DNA of 64,000 bases from Paenibacillus sp. FSL R7-0337. GTDB taxonomy: Bacteria > Bacillota > Bacilli > Paenibacillales > Paenibacillaceae. Shown here piece after piece: positions 17,899-26,569 of the stretch (its first letter is position 1; the number at the start of each line of letters is the position of its first letter). The stretch spans positions 2,232,001 to 2,296,000 of the forward strand of contig NZ_CP150218.1 of NCBI RefSeq assembly GCF_037969875.1. The letters are read 5' to 3'. The position numbers were made by a program, and so were the translations under genes. Under the pieces are notes generated by a model, which was given only the letters and a program-made list of their open reading frames with translations, was not told the DNA's origin and did not search any database.

Positions 17899-18309
17899 CT
17901 AACGGGCAAAAGGAATTAAGACAAAATAGCTTAAAGTGGATACAATCCCCAGACCCATTGACCAGGCCCCGGCTGATTTTTGTCCTCTGGCATACGCATA
18001 ATACCCCAGAACCGCGGCAATTGGCCCCAATATAATGGACCAGATGAATAAGGAGACAACACCGAAGCCCAGGCCTATATAGCCGATTCTCTTGTCTTCT
18101 CCCTCGCTCACGCCACCCGTCGTCCGCTGAGCTTCGCCGCTCCGTTCCATCGTGCTCTGAAGCTGCGATGGGAGCGGGCTGAGCTCGGCTGCATACTCCT
18201 CATTGTGGCTTCTGTCCCGGCGGGGGTAATCGACTCTGCTGCGCGGGCGCAAAATTACCTTTCTGCGGGCGGAACGGTCCACTTTGGGTTCATCATTCGG
18301 ATTATCCAT
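17899..18309 (-). CDS. Small membrane protein, DUF4190-like C-terminus
   Basis: 136 residues. A highly basic, Arg-rich N-terminal tail (VDRSARRKVILRPRSRVDYP) and an acidic linker are followed by two glycine-rich membrane helices (about 76-100 and 112-133, with LGPIAAVLGYYAYARGQ). The C-terminal half resembles DUF4190. No function is known. It stands alone between two terminated genes. Confidence 0.55.
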   Translation of the reverse strand: MDNPNDEPKVDRSARRKVILRPRSRVDYPRRDRSHNEEYAAELSPLPSQLQSTMERSGEAQRTTGGVSEGEDKRIGYIGLGFGVVSLFIWSIILGPIAAVLGYYAYARGQKSAGAWSMGLGIVSTLSYFVLIPFAR

Positions 18310-18322
18310 AAGGGCCTCCTTC

Positions 18323-18544
18323 TCAGGCGTTCGGCTTGAACGTCAGACAACAGGTTGCGGACGAGGTTCCGGCATGATCATGATGATTACCCGCCGTCAT
18401 CTCCTCTGCGTATTCCTCCATGTAACGGCTGCCTGCATGCTGATCGATCTCAATGACAATTTCCTCGGCACGGCACAGGTTCTGTTCTCCCCAAAAATGA
18501 CAGTTGCTCACACTACATTTCACAAGCGGTTTGGCGTTTGTCAT
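18323..18544 (-). CDS. DUF1540 cysteine-rich small protein
   Basis: 73 residues with a metal-ligand-like pattern: VKCSVSNCHFWGEQNLCRAEEI in the N-terminal half and ATCCLTFKP at the C-terminus, plus a His cluster (GNHHDHAG). DUF1540 proteins are small Cys-rich proteins of sporulating Firmicutes, presumed to bind metal, with unproven function. The start at 18544 follows GAGGTG by 6 nt and is preferred over 18553. It ends 14 nt before the downstream gene. Confidence 0.75.
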   Translation of the reverse strand: MTNAKPLVKCSVSNCHFWGEQNLCRAEEIVIEIDQHAGSRYMEEYAEEMTAGNHHDHAGTSSATCCLTFKPNA

Positions 18545-18618
18545 AATGATCACCTCGCCATGTATTATGCCCGCCAGGGAAATTGGCTATGCGGCTGAAG
18601 GCTGCTCACCAGAAATAA

Positions 18619-18664
18619 CAAAAAGACCGCCCCAAGCAGCCATGTCGGCAGTTGGGACAGCCTT
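18619..18664 (-). terminator. Terminator of ypuI
   Basis: On the minus strand AAGGCTGTCCCAA pairs with TTGGGGCGGTCTT (13 pairs with wobbles), with an inner GCC/GGC stem, followed by TTTTG. Confidence 0.75.
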
Positions 18665-18697
18665 TTACAGAAAAAAGATTATAGACCTGACAATCAA

Positions 18698-19195
18698 TTA
18701 CAGCTGATTCTGCATCCGCTTCTCCGTCAAATAATCATTCTCATAATAAGTCAGATCATCACGCAGTTCCTCATAGACCTTGGTGATCTCCATAATGATA
18801 TCGCGTGCCGGACGCACTGGCTTCTTGCGGAAACGGATCGCATCTTGCCCGGTATAGGCGTAACGTCCATCCTCCGAATAACTCTCATTCTTAGGATAGA
18901 AGAAGTTATTAACTCCAAGATGATATACATTATATAGCGCTTTTTGCGCAAAAGGTTCATCGAAGGTAGCGCGGCGCAGTGCAAGCCCAAGCTTCTCATA
19001 AGACATTTCCGAGAACACCAGCAGATGGCGGAGATCGGACAAGAACCCCCGATAAAAATGCAGCGTTTCTTCATCCTCTTCGGTAACAAGCTGCGGCAGT
19101 GCATGCTCATTCAGGAACAGTTCCATTTTTTCGATAACGGATTTAAGCTTCTCTCTCGTCGATTCACACAATTTCTGCACATTGGCTGCTGACAT
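18698..19195 (-). CDS. ypuI: YpuI family protein (DUF3907)
   Basis: 165-residue soluble, mainly helical acidic protein. It matches the YpuI/DUF3907 family by its length and by the YHLGVNNFFYPKNESYSEDG and YTGQDAIRF segments in the centre. No biochemical function is established; it is conserved in Bacillales. GGGGGAG lies before the ATG. It is transcribed alone, with a terminator at 18619-18664. Confidence 0.8.
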   Translation of the reverse strand: MSAANVQKLCESTREKLKSVIEKMELFLNEHALPQLVTEEDEETLHFYRGFLSDLRHLLVFSEMSYEKLGLALRRATFDEPFAQKALYNVYHLGVNNFFYPKNESYSEDGRYAYTGQDAIRFRKKPVRPARDIIMEITKVYEELRDDLTYYENDYLTEKRMQNQL

Positions 19196-19483
19196 GGCGG
19201 TTGCTCCCCCTTATTGTTCCTTGCATTAGTAGTTGTTAATGACACTTAGACATTGCAGTTGTACTCTCTTGATAGTATCACAAAATCTCCTAAGCCTCCA
19301 CCGTACTGATAGCGGAGAAGAATCCTGCTTCTGGAAAGAGCAGTACACGCCCCGGAAGGCGCTTTCTTTTTGATATTAACATAAAACCAAGGACGGCGGT
19401 AGCCTTTTCGTAAGATGCATAAAACCGGCTTCTGCTCCGAACTCTAACAGGTATATGAAACCACGAGGAATGGAGCGGAAATC

Positions 19484-21355
19484 ATGTCACGTAAAAATTT
19501 AACCGTCGCCGGTATAGTTACTGCCGCGCTGACCGTACTGCTGCTCACCTTCGCCCTGCGGCCGGAAGGCGGCGGCGGTACCCTTCAGCAAGCATCTGTG
19601 CCTAATCCCTCTCAGGAAAAAGTGATTAAGAAAACCACCCTTGTGCAGGATGTAACGGCCACTGACAAGCTGAACCGCGTCGATGTAAACAGACATCTGA
19701 GCACCCTGCTGGCCGATATGCATCACGCTTCGCCTGAAGCTATCTCAGCATATGCGCAGAGCCTTCAACAGGGGCACGGGCATATTACCATGCTGATGCT
19801 GGTTGATTTCAACACCCGTAAGACAACTACCTTCAAATCTTCTCTGCCCGAAGGAACCGATCAGGAGAATAAACAGCTGCTTCATTATCTGAACACCGCC
19901 AAATCTGCGATCAAAGGCCACCAGTCCTATGAATCCCCCTCGTTCATCATCGGCGACAAAAAGTATTATTTCGTAGCCCAGCGTAACCGGGAGGGTCAAA
20001 TGGCTGTCATCGCCCTGATTAACCAGAAGATTCTGGACCGCGTTGCACTGCATCAGCTCAAGAATCTGCGGCTCATTCCGTACCCGAAGGAAGGCAAGTA
20101 CCGGATAGAATCTGTCCACGCCGATACCTTGAAGGACATCACAGTCAAGACCGGACATGACAATGAGAACGCCAGCCATTACTACGAGAATGAGATTGTC
20201 GTCCGCTTCCCGAACGGACATCCCACTGCGGCACAGCTTCAGACTATCGCCGCCGATATCCGCTGCAAGGAGCCGCGCAAGCTGGGGTATGCTTATATTT
20301 TCCGGTCGGACAAGATGAGTTACTCCCAGCTCAAGACCTACTTCGCCAATAAGTGGCATCCGCTGTACGCAGAGCCTCACTATATGTACTTAACCAATGA
20401 TGCGGTCAGCGAAAATCCGGGAGCGAATGTAATTACGCCCAATGACCTGCTCTTCTCCACTTACCAGTGGAATCTGCCGGCGATTGAAACCCCGCAGGGC
20501 TGGAATCTGTCCAAGGGCAGCAAGGAGATCGTAATCGCCGTTGTGGATACCGGTGTTCAAGCGAACCACCCGGATCTGAAGGGGCAGCTGCTCAAGGGCT
20601 ACAATGCGATTACGAGCGGCAGCACGCCGGACGACGATGTCGGACATGGCACCCATGTGGCCGGCATCATTGGAGCGTTAACCAATAATGAAGAAGGGGT
20701 CGCCGGCATCAGCTGGTATAACAAGATCCTTCCGGTAAAAGCGCTGGATAATTCCGGGGCAGGCACCACCTATTCGGTGGCCGAAGGCATTATCTGGGCG
20801 GCAGATCAGGGGGCTAAGGTGATTAATCTCAGCCTGGGCAACTATGCCGACTCGCAGTTTCTGCATGATGCAATTAAGTATGCCTATGACCGGGATGTGG
20901 TGATTGTCTCCGCTTCCGGCAATGACAATACGGAGCGGCCGGGATATCCCGCAGCCTACGAAGAGGTGATTGCAGTCGCCGCAACGAATGCGGCGGGAGA
21001 GCGTGCTTCCTTCTCCAATTACGGGGACTACATCGATGTGGCTGCACCCGGGGAGAGCATTGCCAGCACCTATCCCGATAATCAGTATGCTGCGTTATCC
21101 GGCACCTCGATGGCCAGTCCCCATGTAGCGGCGCTGGCCGGACTGGTGCGCTCCTTGAACCCTGCGCTGACGAACAAGGAAGTGACCGCGCTCTTGACCT
21201 CTAATGCCATCGATCTGGGCACCGCTGGCCATGATAAGTATTACGGCTGGGGCCAGGTGGATATCTACCGTACCCTGCAGGCCGCAGGAGGAGGCCAGGT
21301 TCCGCTCCAGCTGTTCCCGCAGCAGGTCGGCAAACAGCTGGATTCTATACAATAA
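19484..21355 (+). CDS. S8 family subtilisin-like serine protease with long N-terminal region
   Basis: 623 residues. An N-terminal membrane anchor or signal (about 8-25) is followed by about 200 residues of an unassigned extracellular module. Then comes a propeptide-like segment (EIVVRFPNGHPTAAQLQ to MYLTND, about 240-305) and the S8 catalytic domain. The triad is visible as Asp in AVVDTGVQANHPDL, His in GHGTHVAGI and Ser in GTSMASPHVAAL. No cell-wall anchor follows. It is a secreted or membrane-tethered protease. The N-terminal module, with its MLMLVDFNTRK and KYYFVAQRN strands, looks like a ligand-sensing fold, but this is only inference. Confidence 0.88.
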   Translation: MSRKNLTVAGIVTAALTVLLLTFALRPEGGGGTLQQASVPNPSQEKVIKKTTLVQDVTATDKLNRVDVNRHLSTLLADMHHASPEAISAYAQSLQQGHGHITMLMLVDFNTRKTTTFKSSLPEGTDQENKQLLHYLNTAKSAIKGHQSYESPSFIIGDKKYYFVAQRNREGQMAVIALINQKILDRVALHQLKNLRLIPYPKEGKYRIESVHADTLKDITVKTGHDNENASHYYENEIVVRFPNGHPTAAQLQTIAADIRCKEPRKLGYAYIFRSDKMSYSQLKTYFANKWHPLYAEPHYMYLTNDAVSENPGANVITPNDLLFSTYQWNLPAIETPQGWNLSKGSKEIVIAVVDTGVQANHPDLKGQLLKGYNAITSGSTPDDDVGHGTHVAGIIGALTNNEEGVAGISWYNKILPVKALDNSGAGTTYSVAEGIIWAADQGAKVINLSLGNYADSQFLHDAIKYAYDRDVVIVSASGNDNTERPGYPAAYEEVIAVAATNAAGERASFSNYGDYIDVAAPGESIASTYPDNQYAALSGTSMASPHVAALAGLVRSLNPALTNKEVTALLTSNAIDLGTAGHDKYYGWGQVDIYRTLQAAGGGQVPLQLFPQQVGKQLDSIQ

Positions 21356-21359
21356 GCTG

Positions 21360-22799
21360 CTAAGAGTGCAGATGCCGTTCCAACAGCAGCAGGAACTTGC
21401 GGAGTCCGCGCTCCATCCCCTCCTGCGTCAGCTGCGAATAGCTTAAGCGGATATGCCTGGAGGGTATATCCCCGGCATAGCAGACATCGCCCGGCAGGAA
21501 GGAGATCCCTTCCTGCTCGGCGAGAGTGTGGAGCTCCTCAATTGCAGGGGATTCCGGCAGCTGCAGCCACAGATTCAGCCCTCCCCCCGGCAGTTGCCAG
21601 GTTACCCCGGCCGGAGCATACTGCTTCAGCAGCCTCGCTGCCGCCTCCTGGCGGACACGCAGCGCTGACCGCAGCTTCGCTGCGTACTCGTCATACTGGC
21701 GCTCGATGAAGGGCAGTACAGCCCGCTGGGTCAGCAGCGGACTGCCCAGATCACTGGCCGACTTGGCGGCGATCAGCCGGGAGAGGATATTGCCCTGAGC
21801 GGCGACACAGGCGATCCGGCAGCCGGGGGCGAGAACTTTGCTGAAGCTCTTCATGTAGACTACATGTCCGGCAGTATCCAGCGATTTAATGGACGCCGGG
21901 GGCGGCTGATGGAAGTACAGGTCACTGAACGGATCATCCTCCACAATGAGACAGCGGTAGCTGCGGGCAAGCTCCAGCAGGCGCTGTCTTCTTGGCATGC
22001 TCATGGTGACCCCGCTCGGATTCTGGAAGGTCGGATTGGTATAGATGAGCTTAGGCGGCCTCCGGTCACACATTGCGGTAAGCCGGTCCACCCGCATTCC
22101 GTCCCCGTCCATCGGAACGAAGATCATCTCAGCCCCCCGCCCTGCAAAAACATCTATCGCCCCAGTATAGCTGGGTGCCTCCAGATATACCGTATCCCCC
22201 GGACCGACAAAGGTCCGGGCGACCAGATCGATCCCCTGCTGTGCGCCGCTTGTGATCATCAAATCACTGGCGCCCAGCTGGATTCCCCGGCTCTGCAGGT
22301 GCCTGCGCATCACCTCGCGCAGCTCCGGGTCTCCTTGAAAATTACCGTAGGTGGCCATCAGCTCAGGCTGCTCCTTCACAAGTGTTGCCATGGTCGTGCC
22401 AATAGGTCCCAGTGGGAGCAAACTGCTGTGGATGGAGGCCAGATGAAAGGGATAGTCCACCTCTGAATAATCGAAATTACGCCATAGCTGGGCCCTTGGC
22501 AGATAGTCATCATAGCCGTCCTGCCACCCCGACCCCGCCTCTGCCACTTGCCTGCTTCGGTCCCGTTCTGCTACATAACAGCCCTTGCCCTGGCTGCACA
22601 GAATATGTCCGCGCAGCTCCAGGTCAGCATAAGCCTTGCTTACCGTAACCTGGCTTACATTCAAGGAGGAAGACAGACCTCTAACGGACGGCAGCTGTGT
22701 GCCCGGCTGGAGCAGACCCGAGGTGATCCGCTGTGCGATCGTCTCACTAATCTGCCGGGGCAGCGATTTGTCTCCGCTGCGGAGTAAATCAATATGCAT
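21360..22799 (-). CDS. MocR-type GntR regulator fused to PLP aminotransferase domain
   Basis: 479 residues. The N-terminal GntR winged helix (about 1-75: PSVRGLSSSLNVSQVTVSKAY) is joined by a linker to a fold-type I aminotransferase domain with the PLP Lys in YMKSFSKVLAPG. MocR proteins sense PLP or an amino compound and act on adjacent promoters. It is divergent from an aminotransferase across a 97-bp gap holding direct repeats, so it probably controls that gene and itself. AGGAGGTGG lies 6 nt before the ATG. The effector is unknown. Confidence 0.88.
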   Translation of the reverse strand: MHIDLLRSGDKSLPRQISETIAQRITSGLLQPGTQLPSVRGLSSSLNVSQVTVSKAYADLELRGHILCSQGKGCYVAERDRSRQVAEAGSGWQDGYDDYLPRAQLWRNFDYSEVDYPFHLASIHSSLLPLGPIGTTMATLVKEQPELMATYGNFQGDPELREVMRRHLQSRGIQLGASDLMITSGAQQGIDLVARTFVGPGDTVYLEAPSYTGAIDVFAGRGAEMIFVPMDGDGMRVDRLTAMCDRRPPKLIYTNPTFQNPSGVTMSMPRRQRLLELARSYRCLIVEDDPFSDLYFHQPPPASIKSLDTAGHVVYMKSFSKVLAPGCRIACVAAQGNILSRLIAAKSASDLGSPLLTQRAVLPFIERQYDEYAAKLRSALRVRQEAAARLLKQYAPAGVTWQLPGGGLNLWLQLPESPAIEELHTLAEQEGISFLPGDVCYAGDIPSRHIRLSYSQLTQEGMERGLRKFLLLLERHLHS

Positions 22800-22815
22800 G
22801 GTCTGCCACCTCCTA

Positions 22816-22860
22816 ACTGTTATATTTACCGCTTTACTGTTATACCGCTATACCGTTATG
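22816..22860. promoter_or_regulatory. Candidate MocR operator repeats
   Basis: ACTGTTATA occurs at 22816 and 22836, 20 bp (two helical turns) apart. TATACCG occurs at 22841 and 22849, and ACCGCT/CCGCT follows each long repeat. This tandem arrangement in the divergent gap is the type of site bound by MocR dimers. Confidence 0.6.
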
Positions 22861-22862
22861 AT
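22833..22862 (+). promoter_or_regulatory. Candidate promoter of the aminotransferase gene
   Basis: TTTACT, an 18-nt spacer, then TATGAT, embedded in the operator-like repeats. Transcription would start near 22869. Confidence 0.5.
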
Positions 22863-22895
22863 ACTACAAAATTCAGAATAGCAGGGAGCATGAAT

Positions 22896-24110
22896 ATGAA
22901 GATCAACTATGCGGATATGACGAACCACCTGGGGTCCTCCGCAGTCCGCGATATCCTTAAGATCACACAGGGTAAGGACATCATCTCGCTTGCCGGCGGG
23001 CTGCCTGCCGAAGAGCTGTTTCCGGCAGAAGCGATCCGGGAGGCTTACAGCCGCGTTCTGAGCGGCGACAGCTCTGCGCTGCAATATGGACTGACAGAAG
23101 GCTATCTTCCGCTGCGTGAACAGATTGCCGCCAGACTGGGGCAACAGGGCATCCCTGTCTCCACCGAGGAAATGATCCTCACTACCGGCTCCCAGCAGGC
23201 CATAGATTTGCTATGCAGAATTCTGCTTGATCCGGGAGACACCGTACTTGTAGAGGCACCGACCTATCTGGCCGCCTTGCAGGTACTGAGCTCGTACCGT
23301 GCAGACATCCATGTTGTAAAGAGCGATGAGGACGGGCTGCTGCCAGAGCATCTCGAAGAGCAGCTTCGAGTGCACCGCCCTAAGCTGTTATACGCCGTTC
23401 CCACCTTCAACAATCCTTCAGGCGCAACCTGGAGCAGGGCACGCCGTGAGCAAGTGGTGGAGCTATGCCGGAAATACGGCGTGCTGATACTGGAGGATAA
23501 TCCTTACGGAGAGATTAGGTTCGATGAATCCCCAGAAGCCTACCCTAAGGCCCTCGCAGCCATCGACAGGAATCTGGGCGGGGATACCTGCGTGGTCTAT
23601 ACAGGTACTTTCTCCAAGATCGTAGCTCCGGGACTGCGGACAGGCTGGATCGTTGGCCCCGCCGGGCTGGTCACAATGATCGCCAGAGCCAAGCAAGCCG
23701 CCGATTTGCACTCCAGCACCATCGATCAGCGCGCCCTGCATGAGCTGCTGCTGTCCTTCGACCTTGAAGCCCATATCCGGCTGGTCTCCCGGGAATACAA
23801 GTCACGGATGAAGCTGCTCTCGGCAGAGCTGGCTTCGCAAAGCTGGCAGGACACATCCTTCCTGGAGCCGCGCGGCGGCATGTTCCTGTGGCTGAGCCTG
23901 CCGGCCCGGATTCATACCGCCGAGCTGCTGCCGCTGGCCGTGGAGCAAGGGGTTGCCTTCGTTCCGGGCGAAGTTTTCTATTCGGAGCAGCCCATGAAGA
24001 ACACGATGCGCCTGAATTTCACCCATACCCGGCCGGAACTGCTACCGCTCGCGGTGCAGCGTTTGACCACCGCGCTGTCCCGGTATGAGGAGCGTGTGTT
24101 GTCTCTATAA
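22896..24110 (+). CDS. PLP-dependent aminotransferase (class I/II, LysN/2-aminoadipate-like)
   Basis: 404 residues, fold-type I, with ISLAGGLPAEELFPAEAI near the N-terminus, GSQQAIDLLCR, NPSGATWS and the PLP Lys in YTGTFSKIVAPGLRTGW. It resembles 2-aminoadipate/aromatic aminotransferases, but the substrate is not deducible. ATG at 22896 is preferred because AGGGAG ends 7 nt upstream; the in-frame ATG at 22890 is too close to it. It is divergent from the MocR regulator that probably controls it. Confidence 0.85.
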   Translation: MKINYADMTNHLGSSAVRDILKITQGKDIISLAGGLPAEELFPAEAIREAYSRVLSGDSSALQYGLTEGYLPLREQIAARLGQQGIPVSTEEMILTTGSQQAIDLLCRILLDPGDTVLVEAPTYLAALQVLSSYRADIHVVKSDEDGLLPEHLEEQLRVHRPKLLYAVPTFNNPSGATWSRARREQVVELCRKYGVLILEDNPYGEIRFDESPEAYPKALAAIDRNLGGDTCVVYTGTFSKIVAPGLRTGWIVGPAGLVTMIARAKQAADLHSSTIDQRALHELLLSFDLEAHIRLVSREYKSRMKLLSAELASQSWQDTSFLEPRGGMFLWLSLPARIHTAELLPLAVEQGVAFVPGEVFYSEQPMKNTMRLNFTHTRPELLPLAVQRLTTALSRYEERVLSL

Positions 24111-24136
24111 TTCAGTTCAACTCTACGTTTCCATAC

Positions 24137-24165
24137 AAAAAGGCGGCCCCCTCAGGAGGCCGCCG
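24137..24165. terminator. Terminator between the aminotransferase gene and rnpB
   Basis: A GGCGGCC/GGCCGCC stem. On the minus strand it is followed by TTTTTG and can end rnpB transcripts; on the plus strand the tail (GTCTTATTATG) is weaker. Confidence 0.8.
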
Positions 24166-24219
24166 TCTTATTATGCAGAAATTGTGATTACTGTAATGTC
24201 TTATTAAAGTTGTCAGTTA

Positions 24220-24637
24220 GGAAAGTTTGCCGTAAGCCGGGTTCTGTGCTCGTTGTGGTTCAGACGGGAACTACCCTCCCACCATAAGCGACAATCATCT
24301 ATCTAGGCCATACATTACTGCACAGCTCCAGCGACCAACCTAGACACGCCTCAGGCGAAGGCTGCGGCTTCCGGTTAGGGAAGCGGCTGCGTCTCATTAG
24401 GTCTTGCTCCAGATGGGGTTTACCAGGAACGAAGTCACCAGCGTTCCTCGGGGTCTCTTACACCTCGGTTCCATCCTTGCCTGTGCCGCCCGAAAGCGGC
24501 CATCGGCGGTCCATTTCTGTGGCACTATCCTTCAGCTCGCGCCGACTGGACGTTATCCAGCACCCTGCCTTGTGGAGCCCGGACTTTCCTCCCGCATGCG
24601 CTCTCACGCATACCGGCGATTGTCTGTCAAACTTTCC
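24220..24637 (-). ncRNA. rnpB: RNase P RNA, class A-like
   Basis: Catalytic RNA of RNase P, which trims tRNA 5' leaders. The minus strand carries GAGGAAAGTCCGGGCTCC, GGATAACGTCC, ACCGCCGATGGCC, GGTAAACCCCAT and ACAGAACCCGGCTTACGG. The ends pair as P1 (GGAAAGTTTG with CAAACTTTCC), which fixes the limits at about 418 nt. These signatures are those of class A (E. coli-type) RNA and not the class B of B. subtilis. It lies on the opposite strand to the aminotransferase gene. Confidence 0.95.
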
Positions 24638-24652
24638 GAAACAACATTGTAT

Positions 24653-24681
24653 ATTATACAGATATGCCGCCTAGTGCACAA
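24653..24681 (-). promoter_or_regulatory. rnpB promoter
   Basis: On the minus strand TTGTGC, a 17-nt spacer and a perfect TATAAT, ending about 15 nt upstream of the RNA 5' end. Confidence 0.7.
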
Positions 24682-24698
24682 GTGCAAATAATGACGGC

Positions 24699-25814
24699 CT
24701 ACAGGAATATAAAAGGCTCGGTATCCGGCTGCGAGGCATGCACTGCCGTGCCGTACTTGTGCTCCGTCAGCTTGCCGGCGAGATACTCCGCTACCTTCAC
24801 CTTCATGATCTTCTCCGCATTATGGCCCGGATCGATCAAGGCGATTCCTGCGAGGTGCGCATCCTGTGCCGTATGGTAATCGATATCGCCGGTCACCAGC
24901 ACATCCGCTCCCTTGAAGATAGCGCTGCTGTAATACTTGGCACCGGACCCGCCCATGACTGCCGCCTTGCGGATCTTGCGGTCCAGATCTCCAACCACCC
25001 GCACGCTCTCCACATCCAGCCCGCGTTTGACTGTCTCGATGAATTCGCCAAGCGTCACCTGCTCCTTCAGCTTCCCCACTCTTCCAAGTCCAAGGCTGCG
25101 TCCCTTGAGGTCCATGGAATACAGGTCATAAGCCACCTCTTCATACGGGTGAGCCTTCAGCATGGCCTGTACCACCTTGTTACGGATCGTATGGGGCACA
25201 ATTGTCTCGATGCGGACTTCTTCAGCCCGCTCCAGCTTGCCTGGCATGCCAATGTACGGGGCCGTGCCCTCCTGCGGAATGAAGGTGCCATAGCCTTCAA
25301 TATTGAAGCTGCAATGGCTGTAATTGCCGATCCAGCCTGCTCCGGCGTTCAGAATGGCATCCAGCACCTTCTGGTGATGATCCTTCGGCACGAATACAAC
25401 CAGCTTGGACAGCTGCTCGGTATGAATATCCTTGATCGGTGCACCATTCTCAATACCCAGCGCATCAGCCATCCAGTCGTTCATTCCACCTTCGGCCACA
25501 TCCAGATTCGTATGGCTGATGTACACGGCAATGTCGTTTTTGATCAGCTTCTCATATAAGCGGCCTGCCGGGGTATCCGTCAGGATCCCTTTGATCGGCC
25601 GGAAAATCACCGCATGATGGGCAATAATCAGATTACAGCCCTTGGTAATCGCCTCATCCACAATGCTCTCATTGACATCCAGTGCCACCAGCACCCCGGT
25701 GATTTCCTTCTGGAGACTGCCGACCTGAAGACCGACATTATCCCATTCCTCAGCCAGATGCTTTGGGGCAAGCTGCTCCATATATCCAATTACGGTCTGT
25801 CCTTTGGCAAACAT
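24699..25814 (-). CDS. yqfO: Nif3-like dinuclear metal-centre protein (YqfO)
   Basis: 371 residues, the long Nif3 form with an inserted PII/CutA-like middle domain (about 130-235). Metal ligands are seen in LIIAHHAVIF, ISHTNLDVAEGG and the C-terminal DIDYHTAQDAHLAG. It forms hexamers and is annotated historically as a GTP cyclohydrolase-like family, but the true role is unsettled. It follows trmK with a 25-nt overlap, as in Bacillus yqfN-yqfO. Confidence 0.9.
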   Translation of the reverse strand: MFAKGQTVIGYMEQLAPKHLAEEWDNVGLQVGSLQKEITGVLVALDVNESIVDEAITKGCNLIIAHHAVIFRPIKGILTDTPAGRLYEKLIKNDIAVYISHTNLDVAEGGMNDWMADALGIENGAPIKDIHTEQLSKLVVFVPKDHHQKVLDAILNAGAGWIGNYSHCSFNIEGYGTFIPQEGTAPYIGMPGKLERAEEVRIETIVPHTIRNKVVQAMLKAHPYEEVAYDLYSMDLKGRSLGLGRVGKLKEQVTLGEFIETVKRGLDVESVRVVGDLDRKIRKAAVMGGSGAKYYSSAIFKGADVLVTGDIDYHTAQDAHLAGIALIDPGHNAEKIMKVKVAEYLAGKLTEHKYGTAVHASQPDTEPFIFL

Positions 25815-26569
25815 TCCAGCACCTCCGCAATCCGTTTAATCTGAAGCTTGATTCTGCTGCTCTTCTCCTCAGCCGCCCCCAGCTCCGAACGTGCAAGTGA
25901 GGCCAGGATGCTCTCCAGCTTGGAGATTTCACCCTGCCATTTAGCAGCGAACACTTCATTTGGCGCTTGCAGCAGCAACGGTCCCATCTCGAGCAGCAGC
26001 GCCTGATCAAGAGCCATCTTCCCTCCGGCAAGCAGACGTTCGCTGTACAGCTCTTCATTCGTCCCCGCCGCTTCAGCACCCTCAGGGACAGCGGTCAGGA
26101 TTTCATAGATTTTGCCGTCTTCCTCCAAAATATGCTCCGAGACCAGCACCCAGCCGCTCCGCAGCAGCCAGCGGCGCAGAATATCCTCGCCTACATTGGG
26201 CTGTAACGCGAGCGTCTTCACCCCTGCCAGCTTGCCAACCTTCTGCCCGCGTTCCAGAATGGCCGCGATCAGCGAGCCGCCCATTCCTGCAATGGTAATA
26301 CAGTCCGCTTCCCCCGGCTCCAGCACCTCCAGCCCGTCTCCGCGCCGTACCGCGATCTTTGCACCGAGTCCTGCTTCCGCAACACCACGAAGCGCCGCTT
26401 CATAGGGTCCCGGATTTACTTCTCCGGCAATAGCCGAAGGCACACGGCCGCTCTTCACAGCGGCAACTGGCAGCAGAGCATGATCTGAGCCGATATCGGC
26501 AAGTCTGCTGCCCGCAGGGACCTGCTCCAGCAGCAGCTGAAGCCGGTCTGATAATTTTACGTTGTTCAT
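25790..26569 (-). CDS. trmK: tRNA (adenine(22)-N1)-methyltransferase TrmK
   Basis: About 259 residues. A Rossmann methyltransferase domain binds SAM (LADIGSDHALLPVAAVKSG, ITIAGMGGSLIAAIL). It is followed by a C-terminal coiled-coil domain (from about residue 190). It methylates N1 of A22 in tRNA of Gram-positive bacteria. The start at 26569 overlaps the upstream stop as ATGA, so translation is likely coupled; a longer frame to 26683 lies inside the upstream gene and is rejected. Confidence 0.9.
   Translation of the reverse strand: MNNVKLSDRLQLLLEQVPAGSRLADIGSDHALLPVAAVKSGRVPSAIAGEVNPGPYEAALRGVAEAGLGAKIAVRRGDGLEVLEPGEADCITIAGMGGSLIAAILERGQKVGKLAGVKTLALQPNVGEDILRRWLLRSGWVLVSEHILEEDGKIYEILTAVPEGAEAAGTNEELYSERLLAGGKMALDQALLLEMGPLLLQAPNEVFAAKWQGEISKLESILASLARSELGAAEEKSSRIKLQIKRIAEVLECLPKDRP

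Noticed and set aside
24641..24663. Copy of the dispersed TTGTA...TACAG repeat at the rnpB promoter
   Set aside because: The match (ATTGTATATTATACAG) is explained by the -10 box of rnpB, so it is not counted as a repeat copy.
24404..24691. Short plus-strand open frames across rnpB
   Set aside because: They lie on the opposite strand of the RNase P RNA and have no coding features.
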